Shown here in pieces: positions 19,308 through 29,822 of a stretch of DNA of 41,274 nucleotides (the first letter of the stretch is position 1; each line of letters starts with the position of its first letter). The notes beneath the pieces were generated by a model, which ran no database searches, was not told the origin of the DNA, and was given only the letters and a program-made list of their open reading frames with translations. The DNA comes from Limosilactobacillus sp. (lineage in GTDB: Bacteria; Bacillota; Bacilli; Lactobacillales; Lactobacillaceae): positions 1 to 41,274 of the forward strand of contig JAUMUE010000013.1 of the NCBI GenBank assembly GCA_030530845.1, read 5' to 3'. The translations under genes were made by a program, and so were the position numbers.

Positions 19308-20678
19308 TTAGTCAAAAATGTTATCGAAGAAACCTTTAAACTTTTCACCAAAAGAACCAGTAGTCTTTTGGGTTTGAGGCTTCTTATTAATCTTTTGTTC
19401 GTTCTTTTGCGTACGACTAGGCTTTGTTTGCTTGTTAGTCCATTGGCGAACAAATTGACGGGTTGGCTGTGGAGCTACCCGTACGTCATCTGGGCTATCA
19501 ACAATGTCTGGTTGTTGGATAGTTTGCTTGATCAACTTATCCACATCAGACAGACCGTTTTCGTACATTGCTAATGCTAAACCAGTAGCATTAAGAGGGT
19601 GACGGATACCCATTTGTTCAGGAACATATACTTTGATGTTGCCTGGGAAGTATTGTTGAGCTAATTCCTTCACACCTGGCATAGCAGCGCCACCACCGAT
19701 AATGGTAACACCACCTGGTAATTCAGGCGCATGGATAGCTTGCAGGCGTTGGTGAATACGTTCAAAGATTTGGCGCATCCGAGCTTCAATGACTTCAGCC
19801 AAGTATTCTTCTGTAAATTGGACTGGTTCATTCTTACCAACGACATTCACGTTGACTTGAGCTTCTGGATCAGCCAATGTGTGGTCAGCAAAACCGTGGT
19901 TAAGCTTCAACTGTTCGGCATCCTTCAATGAAGTATTCAAAACAGTAGAAATATCCTTGGTAATGTAACGACCACCTTCAGGATCAACAAAGGTGTACTT
20001 CAATTGGTGGTCATGTACGATTGAGGTCGTAGTTTGTCCACCACCGAGGTCAATGACAACAGTACCGAAGTCTTGTTCACCGTCATTGAGTAGGTTGAAG
20101 TTGGTTGCGATTGGTGAAATCACAAAGTCCTTAATCCGATATCCAGCCGTTTGTACAGCCTTCTTAGTGTTGTGGAGGATCGTCTTTGGACCGGTGTAAA
20201 GTGTCCCCTTCATTTCTAAGCGAACACTAACCATACCACGTGGATCCTTGATACCACCGAAGCCATCAACGGCAAATTCGGTTGGGATCAAATCAAGCAC
20301 TGCACGTTCAGGCGGAATGTTTTGAGTTAAAGTTTCCTTAGCAACGTCGATCACGTCACGATTTACGATCTCGCGTGATTGACCTTGGGAAGCAATAGTA
20401 ATCATCCCGTGAACTTTTTGCATTTGTAAGTAGTTAGCTGGTAATCCTACAATTAAATCCTTAATGTTGAGACCAGATTTTGCCTCAGCATCAGCTACTG
20501 CTTGTGAAATAGCTCGAGCAGTCTTGTCAATATCGACAATTACTCCTTTATTGAGTCCGTTAGAGGGTGCGACCCCTACACCAATGACCTTTAACTGTCC
20601 TTTAACATTTTCACAAACTAGTGCCTTAACCGAGGTGGTCCCAATATCTAATCCAACATATACCTCTGAATTGTCCAT
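19308..20678 (-). CDS. ftsA: Cell-division protein FtsA
   Basis: A 456-aa actin-like ATPase that tethers FtsZ to the membrane. VGLDIGTTSVKAL (phosphate 1), VIDLGGGQTTTS (phosphate 2) and VTIIGGGAAMPG (adenosine) motifs are present. A basic, Gln/Lys/Thr-rich linker leads to a C-terminal amphipathic helix (FGEKFKGFFDNIF), the membrane-targeting sequence. A strong AGGAGGG lies before the start. A 120-bp gap with promoter-like signals separates it from divIB, so ftsA-ftsZ can be transcribed apart from the upstream wall genes. Confidence 0.97.
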   Translation of the reverse strand: MDNSEVYVGLDIGTTSVKALVCENVKGQLKVIGVGVAPSNGLNKGVIVDIDKTARAISQAVADAEAKSGLNIKDLIVGLPANYLQMQKVHGMITIASQGQSREIVNRDVIDVAKETLTQNIPPERAVLDLIPTEFAVDGFGGIKDPRGMVSVRLEMKGTLYTGPKTILHNTKKAVQTAGYRIKDFVISPIATNFNLLNDGEQDFGTVVIDLGGGQTTTSIVHDHQLKYTFVDPEGGRYITKDISTVLNTSLKDAEQLKLNHGFADHTLADPEAQVNVNVVGKNEPVQFTEEYLAEVIEARMRQIFERIHQRLQAIHAPELPGGVTIIGGGAAMPGVKELAQQYFPGNIKVYVPEQMGIRHPLNATGLALAMYENGLSDVDKLIKQTIQQPDIVDSPDDVRVAPQPTRQFVRQWTNKQTKPSRTQKNEQKINKKPQTQKTTGSFGEKFKGFFDNIFD

Positions 20679-20726
20679 CTGAACAGCACCCTCCTAATAC
20701 AACAAATTATCGATAATTAATTTCTA

Positions 20727-20748
20727 ATTATACATATGTTAAATTCTA
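20727..20748 (-). promoter_or_regulatory. Candidate ftsA-ftsZ promoter boxes
   Basis: Two minus-strand -10 candidates lie in the divIB-ftsA gap: an extended form TGGTAGAAT (TAGAAT at 20743-20748) and a perfect TATAAT (20727-20732). Neither has a good -35 at normal spacing. The first is the same TGTGGTAGAAT sequence found before mraZ. Confidence 0.45.
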
Positions 20749-20798
20749 CCACACATTTTCCGGTTCAAAAGTGTTTTGTAAGATGTTTTTATTAAAAA

Positions 20799-21635
20799 TC
20801 ACTTTTCTTTTGATCCGTAGTCGTATGAATATGCTCCGACTTGCAGGTCAACGATTCCTGAATTCTTCATCGTATTGGCAATCGCTGGGTAGTACTTCAT
20901 CTTCGTACCAACGTTTGTGCGGTTAGCATATACCGTATTTCCATCTCTCATGTAAAGTACGATCTTGTTAGGAGAGTTCTTACTTGGCTCGTAACTGATC
21001 GTTGAAATATCATCAATGATCACCTTTTTGAGCTTACCAATTTGGATGGCGGTGGCAGCTAATGCTTTCTTTTTGCCACCAAAATTCTTGTATTGAATCT
21101 GACTCTTCTTGCTATTGTCTGGTTTTAATTGACCATTGGAAAGCACTGAGTATGTGGAGTTACCAATTTCTACAGTACCAACGACACGGTTTTCGGTAAC
21201 TTCCATCCGAATTGATTGAGCACCAGTTGCCTTGATCTTAACGGAGCGGACTTCCGGATTCCGTTTGTGGGCAACCTTGTTAATGTGCTTTTGCGTCATC
21301 ACGGTGCCCCAGATGTATCTACCCGGGCGAACCTGTGTGGCATCTTCAATTTCTTGGTGCGTCATTTCTGTGTGACCCGCAAACGTGATCGTCTTGACCT
21401 TACTAAATGGTGAAATGACATACAAAGCACCGAGCAGAACAATCCCAAAGAGGAAAACTAACTTGAAGACCCGCCGACCATTTGAACGGTGACGGAACTT
21501 CTTGATACCCGTTACCTTGTTACCGATCCGATCTTTAGGAGCACGGCCAGTTGGTCTATTGGCACTGTTGCGTTCGAGTTGTGAAAGCCGGTCTGAGTAA
21601 CGGCGGTGTTCAGGAATTCCGTGGTTGTTATCCAA
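20799..21635 (-). CDS. divIB: Cell-division protein DivIB/FtsQ
   Basis: A 278-aa bitopic membrane protein of the divisome, partner of FtsL and DivIC in regulating septal wall synthesis. A basic cytoplasmic N-terminus (about 55 residues, rich in Arg/Lys) precedes one transmembrane helix (LVFLFGIVLLGALYVI). An extracellular POTRA domain (VKTITFAGHTEMTHQEIEDAT) and the beta domain follow. Length is typical. It lies 18 bp after murG and before the ftsA promoter region. Confidence 0.95.
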   Translation of the reverse strand: MDNNHGIPEHRRYSDRLSQLERNSANRPTGRAPKDRIGNKVTGIKKFRHRSNGRRVFKLVFLFGIVLLGALYVISPFSKVKTITFAGHTEMTHQEIEDATQVRPGRYIWGTVMTQKHINKVAHKRNPEVRSVKIKATGAQSIRMEVTENRVVGTVEIGNSTYSVLSNGQLKPDNSKKSQIQYKNFGGKKKALAATAIQIGKLKKVIIDDISTISYEPSKNSPNKIVLYMRDGNTVYANRTNVGTKMKYYPAIANTMKNSGIVDLQVGAYSYDYGSKEK

Positions 21636-21653
21636 GTTGTTTCCCCCTTTCTT

Positions 21654-22757
21654 CTATTTATGTTCGTCGATCGCTCTCTTCAAAACTTTGATCAAGTGAT
21701 CTGCTGCGTCTGGCTTACCCATCTTCTTTGAGTTTTCAGCCATTTCGTGACGCAATTCTTCATTTTCCATGATTTTATCAGCTTGCACCATCAGCGTCCG
21801 CGCGTCAAGCTTATCTTCAGTAATCATCAGCCCTGCATTATCTTTGACCAATGCTTGGGCGTTCTTTACTTGGTGGTTAGCGGTCACGTATGGGCTTGGG
21901 ATCATGATGGTAGGAACACCTAATGCGGTAACTTCGGCGATAGTCGTCGCACCAGCACGAGATACTAAGGCAGCAACCTTTGGCATCTTAGCAGGCATGT
22001 CCTTGATGTAAGGAACAACCTTGACGTTATCAGCAATTTGGACGTCCTTTAATTGGTCCATCACGTCTTCATAGCGCTTTTGACCAGTAGCAAAAATCAC
22101 TTGGTACTTACGCTTGTTGAATTCTGGGATGGCATCAACAACAGTCTTGTTAATCTTTGGTGCACCCTGGCTACCACCGAAAATCATCATGGTAGGTTCG
22201 TCATCGGACAAGCCGTATGATGTCCAAGAAAAATCACTGTTTGCTTGAGCTGCGACTTGTTGGGCACGTGGGTTACCGACCATCGTTACCTTATCAGCTG
22301 GGAAGTGACTCCGCGCTGCTTCAAAGGCAATTGCGATTTGATCGACGTAACGACTCAAGAACTTGTTAGTGACACCAACGACACTGTTTTGTTCATGGAT
22401 TACGGTTGGCACACCCATCTTGGCAGCTGCGTATAAAACAGCACCGGAGACGTAACCACCAGTACCTAAAACAACGTCTGGCTTGAAGTCCTTGATGATT
22501 TGCTTTGCGTGACGCACGGACTTCATGAACAGGTAGACCGTCTTGAAATTATCCAAGGACAGTGAACGCTTGAACCCTTGCATTTGCATCGTGATCAACT
22601 TGATGCCAGCATCAGGAACAATCTTATTTTCCAAACCACGGGTAGTACCGACATAGAGGACTTCCGTGTTTGGTTCAACTTCTTTTAATCGTTCAATTAA
22701 GGCTAAGGCTGGGTAGATGTGACCACCAGTCCCACCACCAGAAACTAATAAACGCAT
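21654..22757 (-). CDS. murG: UDP-GlcNAc:lipid I N-acetylglucosaminyltransferase MurG
   Basis: A 367-aa GT28 glycosyltransferase on the inner membrane face that adds GlcNAc to lipid I to make lipid II. The N-terminal glycine-rich loop [14 protein letters not shown] and the UDP-binding C-terminal pattern ([20 protein letters not shown]) are intact. The start overlaps the murD stop by one base (TAATG), so the two are translationally coupled. Length fits the family (about 360 aa). Confidence 0.98.
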   Translation of the reverse strand: MRLLVSGGGTGGHIYPALALIERLKEVEPNTEVLYVGTTRGLENKIVPDAGIKLITMQMQGFKRSLSLDNFKTVYLFMKSVRHAKQIIKDFKPDVVLGTGGYVSGAVLYAAAKMGVPTVIHEQNSVVGVTNKFLSRYVDQIAIAFEAARSHFPADKVTMVGNPRAQQVAAQANSDFSWTSYGLSDDEPTMMIFGGSQGAPKINKTVVDAIPEFNKRKYQVIFATGQKRYEDVMDQLKDVQIADNVKVVPYIKDMPAKMPKVAALVSRAGATTIAEVTALGVPTIMIPSPYVTANHQVKNAQALVKDNAGLMITEDKLDARTLMVQADKIMENEELRHEMAENSKKMGKPDAADHLIKVLKRAIDEHK

Positions 22758-24133
22758 TATTTCTTCTCCTTTTCGCCTGTTAATTTTTCAACTGCTTCAA
22801 TAAAGCGATCCCCACGAACTTCGAAGCTTGGGAATTGGTCCCAACTAGCATTCGCAGGTGACAGCAAGATCACGTCGCCAGGTTGGCTGAGTTCCCAGGC
22901 TTGTGGAACTGCGGTAATCGCATCCTGACTTTCGAGGATAATTGGAATCCCCGCTTGCCGTGCAGCGTCGGCCATCTTGTCCTTGCATTGACCGAAGACG
23001 ATGATGGCTTTGACGTGCTTCTTGAAGTATGGCACGAGGCGTTCGAATGTGTATCCACGGTCCAAACCACCAGCCAGCAAAATCACTGGTTGTTCGAAAC
23101 CTTGAAGTGCAACCTCGGTAGCTTCGATGTCAGTAGACTTGGAATCATTGTAGAAGCGCCGACCTTCGTAATCGAGGACGTATTGCAGACGGTGACGAAC
23201 ACCACCGAATGTTGTTAAGACGCTAATGATATCTTCGTTTGATACGCCACTGAGTTTTGCCGCAGCAATAGCAGCCAGAGCGTTTTCGACGTTTTGAGGT
23301 CCGATCAAACGGATATCCTTGGTCGGCATGATCTTTTCACCACGCCAGTAAATGTCGCTGTCTTGCACGTAAGCACCCTCTTGACTCTTGTTCAGACGAG
23401 AGAATGGTACGATGGTTGCTTGAGAACGGCGGGAAAGTTCTTGCCATTCGTCGCGGTCCCAGTTGATGATCAAGTAGTCATCCTTGGTTTGGTTCCGCGT
23501 GATGTTGAGCTTAGCATTGATGTAATTTTCGCGCGTCTTGTGGTAGTCCAAGTGGTTGGAGAAGATGTTGGCGATAATTGCGATGTGTGGGTGAATGGTA
23601 GGCGCACCGAGAAGTTGGAAACTAGAGAGCTCGGTCACCAAAGTATCGTCGGCACCCAAAGTTTCAGCAACCTTGGTCATAGATACACCAATATTACCAG
23701 CGTATTCGACCTTGTGATTTGAAGACTTGGCCAACATTAATTGGGTCAAAGTAGTGGTTGTGGTTTTACCATTACTACCGGTAACACTGACGAGGTGTCC
23801 TTCAAAAATTTCGGCACCCAGTTCTGCTTCGGTAATGATTGGTGTCCCCTTTCCAACGAACTTTGCAACCAATTCGTTGTCGTATGGGATACCTGGGTTT
23901 TTCACGACATAATCAAAACCTTCATCGGCCAGGATCAGTGGGTTACTACCAGTGATTACCTCAATGCCATCTTGCTTGAGTCCGTCAACCACGGTTGGGT
24001 CATCGGGCGTCTTCATGTCGTTAGCAGTCACATTTGCACCCAACTTAACTAAGAGGTGTGCGGCGTTGATTCCGCTAATCCCAAAACCAATGACAAGAAC
24101 CTTCTTGCCTTGATACTTTGTAATATTTTTCAT
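22757..24133 (-). CDS. murD: UDP-MurNAc-L-alanine:D-glutamate ligase MurD
   Basis: A 458-aa ATP-dependent ligase adding D-Glu to UDP-MurNAc-L-Ala in the cytoplasm. The ATP-binding loop [11 protein letters not shown], the Rossmann-like N-terminus [14 protein letters not shown] and the C-terminal [11 protein letters not shown] motif are diagnostic. The ATG at 24133 is chosen because typical MurD begins MK-ITKY; an in-frame TTG lies 7 codons upstream and the GAAGGGA is somewhat far (about 12 nt), so the exact start is slightly uncertain. mraY lies 26 bp upstream. Confidence 0.96.
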   Translation of the reverse strand: MKNITKYQGKKVLVIGFGISGINAAHLLVKLGANVTANDMKTPDDPTVVDGLKQDGIEVITGSNPLILADEGFDYVVKNPGIPYDNELVAKFVGKGTPIITEAELGAEIFEGHLVSVTGSNGKTTTTTLTQLMLAKSSNHKVEYAGNIGVSMTKVAETLGADDTLVTELSSFQLLGAPTIHPHIAIIANIFSNHLDYHKTRENYINAKLNITRNQTKDDYLIINWDRDEWQELSRRSQATIVPFSRLNKSQEGAYVQDSDIYWRGEKIMPTKDIRLIGPQNVENALAAIAAAKLSGVSNEDIISVLTTFGGVRHRLQYVLDYEGRRFYNDSKSTDIEATEVALQGFEQPVILLAGGLDRGYTFERLVPYFKKHVKAIIVFGQCKDKMADAARQAGIPIILESQDAITAVPQAWELSQPGDVILLSPANASWDQFPSFEVRGDRFIEAVEKLTGEKEKK

Positions 24134-24159
24134 CTTACCAATTCGTCCCTTCAACTATC

Positions 24160-25128
24160 TTAGAAAATTAAAATTGATGTTACCATGATCAAAGCTCCGA
24201 TCAGTCCAACGATCCAGAATACGATGTCGACCTTCCATTCACTCCATCCACACATTTCAAAGTGGTGGTGAATTGGGCTCATCTTGAAGATCCGCTTACC
24301 GGTCAGCTTAAATGAAGCAACCTGCAAGATGACACTTGAGGTTTCACATACGTACACGATACCAATCAGAAGCAGTGACCATTCGTGATGAAGTAACAGT
24401 GCCACGGCAGCCAATGAGGCACCAATGGCGAGTGAACCCATGTCACCCATGAAGATCTTTGCAGGCTTGTGGTTGAATGGGAAGAAACCAGCTAAAGTAC
24501 CGATCATTGCTAAACAGAATAAGGCGATTTCTGGGTAACCAGGGTTGGAAAGTCCAGCCATAGCAATAATGAAGTAAGCCGCAAATGAGATGATGGCTAA
24601 TCCACTTACCAGGCCATCCAAACCGTCAGTCAAGTTCACCGCGTTGGAGAAACCGACCATCCAGAAAATGATGAAGAGTCCGTAAGCCCAACCGTATTGT
24701 TCACTACCGAAGCCCATTTGGAATCCTTCGTTTTGGTAGATTACCGTGAAGATCATGGCAGCCAGGACTTGGCAGAGTGCCTTTTGCCATGGCTTGAATC
24801 CTTCATTTTGGTGGTGGAAGATCTTGATACTGTCATCCCACATACCGATCAATCCGTATACAACAAGCGTGAAAAGCAGTGCCCACATGGTGTTTGATAC
24901 CAAATTGAAGACTACTGCAACCCATAAGACAGTGATCACAGCTGAAATGATGAAGAGCAAACCACCCATTGTTGGTGTACCCGCCTTCTTTTGGTGCCAC
25001 TTAGGTCCTTCTTCACGGATTTGTTGACCTTCCTTCTTTGCCCGGAAATATGAAATCAGTGAGGGCATACACAAGAAGGTAATTAGAAAAGCACTAATTA
25101 ACGTTAGAACGATCGATAATAAATTCAT
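24160..25128 (-). CDS. mraY: Phospho-MurNAc-pentapeptide transferase MraY
   Basis: A 322-aa polytopic membrane enzyme with about ten transmembrane helices, which transfers phospho-MurNAc-pentapeptide from UDP to undecaprenyl phosphate to give lipid I. Catalytic Asp motifs are seen in [12 protein letters not shown] and in [12 protein letters not shown], and the HHHFE motif ([12 protein letters not shown]) is intact. It lies between the PBP and murD genes, as usual in lactobacilli. Confidence 0.98.
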   Translation of the reverse strand: MNLLSIVLTLISAFLITFLCMPSLISYFRAKKEGQQIREEGPKWHQKKAGTPTMGGLLFIISAVITVLWVAVVFNLVSNTMWALLFTLVVYGLIGMWDDSIKIFHHQNEGFKPWQKALCQVLAAMIFTVIYQNEGFQMGFGSEQYGWAYGLFIIFWMVGFSNAVNLTDGLDGLVSGLAIISFAAYFIIAMAGLSNPGYPEIALFCLAMIGTLAGFFPFNHKPAKIFMGDMGSLAIGASLAAVALLLHHEWSLLLIGIVYVCETSSVILQVASFKLTGKRIFKMSPIHHHFEMCGWSEWKVDIVFWIVGLIGALIMVTSILIF

Positions 25129-25138
25129 TATTTTCCCC

Positions 25139-27271
25139 TTATTCCTTTGATTTATACGTTACAGTTAACGTTTGATTTTTGTGAATCTTGTCGTTGGCCT
25201 TGATGCTTTGCTTGTCAACGTAGCCGGTTCCCTTTTCCTTCAATTTAAGGTTTAAGGTTTCAGCAAGCTGTTGAACATCGGCAGCACTCCAGCCAGAGAT
25301 ATCAGGCATCTTGATCGTGCCTCCAGCATTCAGGATTATCCGTTGATTCTTCAATAAGATTGAACCGGATGCAACTGACTGGTTCTTAACCTTCTTACCG
25401 TCACCAATTACCAGTGACTGGAGGTGAAGATTTGAAATGGTCTTGTTTGCATCATCAACATTTTGTCCAACAACATTTGGTACCTTTACTTCATTTGTGT
25501 GTGAAGCCTTGTTCTTGCTGAGCAATGCCTTCATTACAGGATTGAAGATTGATGCCATTTGCTTGGTTGCTGGCTTGGTTAAGTTCTTAGGCCGACGCAG
25601 AGTAATGTAGATTACGTAGCGTGGGTTCTTGGCAGGTGCCATCCCCGCAAATGAGTACAGGTAGTTAGTATCACCCTTACTGTAACCGTTCGCACCACCG
25701 ATTTGGGCAGTACCGGTCTTACCAGCAACCCGGTAACCCTTGATTTGGAACGCGTGACCCAGACCCTTTTCGTCGTAGATAACACCTTCCATGTACTTGC
25801 GAACTTGCTTAGCGGATGACTTAGAGATTGGTTGACCAACCTTCTTTGGCTTCGTCTTCTCAACGACCTTACCGTTAGACTTTACAACTTTATTGATGAT
25901 GTATGGTTGCATCATCTTACCATTGTTTGCCACGGCGCCAATTGCACGCAGCATTTGCATTTGGTTAACGGTTATCCCCTGACCAAACGATGTGTTAGCT
26001 TGTTCCAAAATACCGTGGAATTGAGTGTAACCAGCAGTTTCACCACTCATACCCACAACATTGACCTTCTTCAAAAGGCCGAAACGCTTGATGTACTTCA
26101 TCCACGTCTTGGCACCCATATCCTGTTCGATGTGGGCAAAACCAACGTTACTAGACATATCAAAGGCGTCCTTGTATGTGATCGTACCCCAACCACTAGT
26201 AGACCAGTCAGTGATCTTACCACCACCGATCGCCCAGGTACCTGATTGGAAAGTAGCGTTTGGGTTGAAGTGACCTGAGTCAACAGATGCACTCAAGGCC
26301 AAAATCTTCATCGTAGAACCTGGTTCATAGGCATCTTGAACAAACATGTTCCGCCAAACAGGATTCTTCTTTGTCCGCATGGTAGGACGTTGGGTTGCTG
26401 CTACAATCCGTCCAGTCCGTGTATCCATTACGATGGCACTGACAGAATCCGGGTTACCATCCTTGTAAACCTTGGCAACACGATTTTCCAGCATATGTTG
26501 GATCTTTGGTTCAATTGTCGTGTAGACATTATCCCCATTGATGGCCTTCTTGGTTACAACCTGAGAATTGGCGAGTCGGTAACCGTAAACGTCTTGCTTG
26601 TCAGTTTGGAGACCATTGGTACCTGTGAGTTGCTTGTTGAAGTATTGTTCCAGACCAATTTGGCCGTAAAGCTTAGTTTGACCGCTATCATCAGTCTTTG
26701 AAGTTGCTAACCCAAGAATTTGGGATGCAAACTCACCTTCTGGGTATGAACGGGCCGGAGTAGAAACAAAATCGATCCCTGGAAGATTGTGGGATTTAAT
26801 CCGTTGCATCTGCGCCACGGAGAGATTGCTTCCGGCGCTCCCAAACTCAACTTGGAAGGCATTCTTGTTCTTTTCCAAGCGAGCCAGAATATCAGAATAA
26901 GACAGCTTGAGGTACTTTGATAATACACGGGCTGTCTTTTTCTTATCCTTTACATATAAAGGCTTACCATTTGTCGAAACTTGGCTCTTATCTAAAACCG
27001 CATACAGTGTGTACCTATTCGTATCAGCGGCAATCGCATTACCCTTCGCATCTAAGATATCCCCACGTTTTGCAGTAATTGTATGACGCTGGGTGTATAC
27101 CTGTTCAGCCTGCTTAGCTAAGTTAACGTGCTGAACATCGCGCAAAATTGCAATATAAAAAAAACGCCCAATAAAAAAGGAAAAGACAATCAATGTCATG
27201 AAAAACAGTGATTGACCGAATTTCTTCTGGTTCTTTTCCTTTTTTATTGTTCGCTTTGGCTCTCTATTCAT
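25139..27271 (-). CDS. ftsI: Class B penicillin-binding protein with PASTA domains (FtsI/PBP2x-like)
   Basis: A 710-aa septal transpeptidase that cross-links peptidoglycan at the division site. A cytoplasmic stub with one transmembrane helix (about residues 20-42) is followed by a dimerisation domain and the transpeptidase domain. The active serine is S319 in GSTMK, with SSN and KTG (K518, GKTGTAQ) motifs. Two C-terminal PASTA repeats start at VPNVVGQ and MPDISGW. The start overlaps the ftsL stop by one base. PASTA repeats make it PBP2x-like rather than E. coli FtsI-like. Confidence 0.97.
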   Translation of the reverse strand: MNREPKRTIKKEKNQKKFGQSLFFMTLIVFSFFIGRFFYIAILRDVQHVNLAKQAEQVYTQRHTITAKRGDILDAKGNAIAADTNRYTLYAVLDKSQVSTNGKPLYVKDKKKTARVLSKYLKLSYSDILARLEKNKNAFQVEFGSAGSNLSVAQMQRIKSHNLPGIDFVSTPARSYPEGEFASQILGLATSKTDDSGQTKLYGQIGLEQYFNKQLTGTNGLQTDKQDVYGYRLANSQVVTKKAINGDNVYTTIEPKIQHMLENRVAKVYKDGNPDSVSAIVMDTRTGRIVAATQRPTMRTKKNPVWRNMFVQDAYEPGSTMKILALSASVDSGHFNPNATFQSGTWAIGGGKITDWSTSGWGTITYKDAFDMSSNVGFAHIEQDMGAKTWMKYIKRFGLLKKVNVVGMSGETAGYTQFHGILEQANTSFGQGITVNQMQMLRAIGAVANNGKMMQPYIINKVVKSNGKVVEKTKPKKVGQPISKSSAKQVRKYMEGVIYDEKGLGHAFQIKGYRVAGKTGTAQIGGANGYSKGDTNYLYSFAGMAPAKNPRYVIYITLRRPKNLTKPATKQMASIFNPVMKALLSKNKASHTNEVKVPNVVGQNVDDANKTISNLHLQSLVIGDGKKVKNQSVASGSILLKNQRIILNAGGTIKMPDISGWSAADVQQLAETLNLKLKEKGTGYVDKQSIKANDKIHKNQTLTVTYKSKE

Positions 27272-27624
27272 TATCTATTAATGTTCCTTACATTTGAGTT
27301 TTTGTCAGAAAGACCATACTTGTTAGCAACACTTTTAAGATGAGATTCGCTTGTCAAATCAGAAATTTCCTGTTGTTGGCTAGCGTTGTCATTCTTGGTT
27401 TGAGCAACTTGGCCTTGCAAATCTTGTAAGTTGTGTTGTGCAGTATTAATAGAAATTTTAGTTGAAATCATAACAATAAGCAATAGTACAGTTGCGAAAG
27501 CTCCGAGTGAATACAATGTTTTTTCAAAGGCGTTTAAGCCAACACGTTCACTACCAGTAGAAACAGACTGTTGTTGAACGTAAACTTCTTCTTGTTGATA
27601 TTTTCTTGCTGCATTTGAAACCAT
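27271..27624 (-). CDS. ftsL: Cell-division protein FtsL
   Basis: A 117-aa bitopic protein with a cytoplasmic N-terminus, one transmembrane helix (SLGAFATVLLLIVMIST) and an extracellular coiled coil rich in Gln, Asn and Asp with leucine-zipper spacing. It forms a complex with DivIB and DivIC. The ATG at 27624 is preferred to a GTG three codons earlier, because AAGGG is too close to that GTG. Sequence conservation of FtsL is low, so the call rests on topology, size and position between rsmH and the PBP gene. Confidence 0.93.
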   Translation of the reverse strand: MVSNAARKYQQEEVYVQQQSVSTGSERVGLNAFEKTLYSLGAFATVLLLIVMISTKISINTAQHNLQDLQGQVAQTKNDNASQQQEISDLTSESHLKSVANKYGLSDKNSNVRNINR

Positions 27625-27644
27625 TGTAAACACTACCCTTACTA

Positions 27645-28595
27645 TTATTTAATTTTCTCTATGATCCTTAACTTTGCGCTGTGTGCGCGGTGATTGTTAG
27701 CTAATTCTGTATCAGAAGGCAGGATTGGCTTTTTATTTACTAGTTTGAAATCAGGTTCCATCCCCGCAGGAATCACGGGAAGCCCCTGTGGAATATCAGC
27801 GCTCATTGTCGCTTGTTCCTTAAACATCGTCTTGACGAGCCGGTCTTCTAATGATTGGAAGGTAATCACAGAAATGCGACCACCGACATTTAACATTGTA
27901 AAGGCCTGTTCCAACGATTCTTCTAAAGCTCCCAGTTCGTCATTAACAGCGATCCGGATAGCTTGGAAACTCTTCTTAGCTGGATGTCCACCATGACGAC
28001 GGGCAGCTGCTGGAATTGCTTCTTTGATCACGTCAACCAATTCAAATGTTGTCTTGATTGGTTGGCTCTGACGACGTTGTTCAATCTTTCTTGCGATTTG
28101 CTTTGCGAACTTCTCTTCACCGTAACGATATAAAATCTTGACCAATCGCTCGTAAGACCACTCATTTACGACTTCCATTGCGGAAAGTTCTTGCTCTTGG
28201 TTCATTCGCATGTCGAGTGGTGCGTCGTAATTATAACTAAAGCCCCGCTTGGCATCATCGAATTGCGGTGATGACACTCCCAAATCGTAGAGGATACCAT
28301 CAACTTTGGTAACTCCCTCTTGTTTAAGAGCGCTCTTGATGTTTCTGAAATTATTTTCTACCAGCGTTTCTTTGCCAGCTTCAATTTCTTCTTTCAATTG
28401 TTTCTGATTAAATGAAATGGCTGTATCGTCTTGGTCAAACGAATACAGATGTCCGGTGGTGAGCTGTCCCAAAATTTTCTTGGTGTGACCTCCACCACCG
28501 AGTGTCCCGTCTACGTAGATCCCCTCTGGCTTGATGTTTAAGCCCTCTACTGCTTCATTTAACAATACTGTGATGTGATTAAATGAGTCTGCCAA
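27645..28595 (-). CDS. rsmH: 16S rRNA (cytosine1402-N4)-methyltransferase RsmH (MraW)
   Basis: A 316-aa SAM-dependent methyltransferase that modifies C1402 in the 16S decoding centre. The SAM-binding [14 protein letters not shown] motif and the C-terminal [15 protein letters not shown] are diagnostic. Start choice: AAAGGAG directly abuts an in-frame GTG at 28604, leaving no spacer, whereas the TTG at 28595 is 8 nt away and gives [12 protein letters not shown], matching usual family starts. A TTG start is therefore annotated. It lies 15 bp after mraZ. Confidence 0.94.
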   Translation of the reverse strand: MADSFNHITVLLNEAVEGLNIKPEGIYVDGTLGGGGHTKKILGQLTTGHLYSFDQDDTAISFNQKQLKEEIEAGKETLVENNFRNIKSALKQEGVTKVDGILYDLGVSSPQFDDAKRGFSYNYDAPLDMRMNQEQELSAMEVVNEWSYERLVKILYRYGEEKFAKQIARKIEQRRQSQPIKTTFELVDVIKEAIPAAARRHGGHPAKKSFQAIRIAVNDELGALEESLEQAFTMLNVGGRISVITFQSLEDRLVKTMFKEQATMSADIPQGLPVIPAGMEPDFKLVNKKPILPSDTELANNHRAHSAKLRIIEKIK

Positions 28596-28610
28596 ACGGG
28601 ACACTCCTTT

Positions 28611-29039
28611 CTAAAAGTCAATCTGTAAGTCTTCAGCGATCTCATCGAAATTGTCTGAAGTATCGTTTGAGTAACTTGACCAGCGATCAGCACTCCAAAT
28701 TTCAAAGCGGTTGGAAACCCCAATGATCACACAGTCTTTAGTCAGTGATGCGTGATTTCTGAGAACAGCTGGGATATTAACACGTCCTTGCTTATCAAGT
28801 TCGCATTCCGTTGCTGCTGAGTAAAGGAAACGAACAAAGGCCCGTGCATCGCGCTTGGTAAGAGGTAAGCTAGAGAGCTTTTCTTCCAGCACCCGCCATT
28901 CTTCTTGTGGATAGCCAAAGAGGCAGCCATCTAACCCACGGGTGATGACAAACTTTTCGCCGAGTTGGCCACGAAATTTTGCAGGGATAATCAGACGTCC
29001 CTTAGCGTCAATCACGTGATTGTACTCGCCCATGAGCAT
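28611..29039 (-). CDS. mraZ: Transcriptional regulator MraZ
   Basis: A 142-aa DNA-binding protein of the AbrB/MazE-like swapped-hairpin fold that controls the division and wall cluster it heads. Both MraZ repeats are visible: [13 protein letters not shown] and [13 protein letters not shown]. The start [11 protein letters not shown] is taken because AAGGGGG lies 8 nt upstream; a TTG six codons earlier overlaps the binding site. MraZ usually binds direct repeats near its own promoter. The upstream region here has G-rich stretches (a run of five G), but I could not define clear operator repeats. Confidence 0.96.
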   Translation of the reverse strand: MLMGEYNHVIDAKGRLIIPAKFRGQLGEKFVITRGLDGCLFGYPQEEWRVLEEKLSSLPLTKRDARAFVRFLYSAATECELDKQGRVNIPAVLRNHASLTKDCVIIGVSNRFEIWSADRWSSYSNDTSDNFDEIAEDLQIDF

Positions 29040-29072
29040 GCAGATTACCCCCTTCAACCACTTTATAGGTTT

Positions 29073-29100
29073 ATTCTACCACAATCCCCCACTTCTCACC
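29073..29100 (-). promoter_or_regulatory. Promoter of the mraZ division cluster
   Basis: Minus-strand extended -10 TGGTAGAAT (TAGAAT at 29073-29078), with a weak -35 TGGTGA 17 nt upstream. It lies between the terminator of the preceding gene and mraZ, so it is the natural start of the cluster transcript. Confidence 0.55.
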
Positions 29101-29111
29101 ATTTAATTTCC

Positions 29112-29152
29112 AAAAAAAATGACGGAAATTAAGCAAAAGCATAATTTCCGTC
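29112..29152 (-). terminator. Intrinsic terminator of the DUF3397 gene
   Basis: GACGGAAATTA and TAATTTCCGTC form an 11-bp perfect stem with a 10-nt loop. On the minus strand the 3' arm is followed by A then seven T. It separates the DUF3397 gene from the mraZ promoter. Confidence 0.88.
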
Positions 29153-29178
29153 TCACTCGACTAAATTTTATCTAAATC

Positions 29179-29529
29179 TTAAATAACTGGGAGCAGTCCC
29201 GCAAAGAACGATGCGACAAACACCACCACTGACATGATCATTGAGTATTGCCAGAATGGTGGCCAGTAGCGTTTGTATATAAACTCGTGGTTATGAGTCA
29301 ATTGGATAAAGACCAGGATTATGGCCCAAATCATCCAAACAGCTAGTGGGTATGCGCTCCAATACCATCCCAAGTTGTAAAAGCCCATCCCAAAGAAAAG
29401 GAAGGTGGTGAATCCCCACCCCACGACTTGTAATTTATTTGTTCTAACAAACCGCTTGATTAAGTGGCTCAGCACCACGTAAATCGCGATCAGTAAAAGT
29501 TCTGTCAAGATTGTTTTTACATTAACCAT
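29179..29529 (-). CDS. DUF3397-family integral membrane protein
   Basis: A roughly 116-aa protein with four predicted transmembrane helices and few charged residues, except around HLIKRFVRTNK and IYKRYW. Recognised as DUF3397, a family usually found immediately before mraZ in lactobacilli. No function is known. Two ATGs compete: 29535, only 4 nt after AAGGG, and 29529 at 10 nt; the latter is chosen with modest confidence. It has its own terminator, and is divergent from the DUF4044 gene. Confidence 0.82.
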   Translation of the reverse strand: MVNVKTILTELLLIAIYVVLSHLIKRFVRTNKLQVVGWGFTTFLFFGMGFYNLGWYWSAYPLAVWMIWAIILVFIQLTHNHEFIYKRYWPPFWQYSMIMSVVVFVASFFAGLLPVI

Positions 29530-29652
29530 GACCATAAATCCCTTCAATGTATTACTAACAGTTTAGCACAAGCAGACAGTTTAGTTTGAAATTAGATGGT
29601 AAATTGATGTAAACTACTATAAGTTTATATAGCGGAAAGGTAGGGTTTGCAC

Positions 29653-29772
29653 ATGCAATACAAAAAGAAGACCCGCTTCCAAAAGATCACCATGGTCGCA
29701 ATCTGGTTGATGCTGATTGTTATGCTTGGTTCACTTGTCTTTGGTGCGGTGGCATCTCTTGGTGCTTTCTAA
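29653..29772 (+). CDS. Tiny DUF4044-type membrane protein (39 aa)
   Basis: Reads MQYKKKTRFQKITMVAIWLM, then a hydrophobic stretch ending GAVASLGAF: a basic N-terminus and one transmembrane helix, the layout of DUF4044 proteins of lactobacilli. GAAAGG and TAGGG lie 8-16 nt upstream, and a strong terminator starts 15 bp after the stop. It is easily missed because of its length. It is divergent from the DUF3397 gene and convergent with ftsK. Function unknown. Confidence 0.8.
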   Translation: MQYKKKTRFQKITMVAIWLMLIVMLGSLVFGAVASLGAF

Positions 29773-29786
29773 TCTAATTTAATAAG

Positions 29787-29821
29787 AAGAGGTCAAGAAT
29801 TTCGGTTCTTGGCCTCTTTTT
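29787..29821 (+). terminator. Terminator after the DUF4044 gene, also facing ftsK
   Basis: AAGAGGTCAAGAA and TTCTTGGCCTCTT pair through a short TTTCGG loop and are followed by five T on the plus strand. It abuts the ftsK stop on the minus strand, so it may serve both directions, although the minus-strand U-run is interrupted. Confidence 0.88.
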
Positions 29822-29822
29822 G

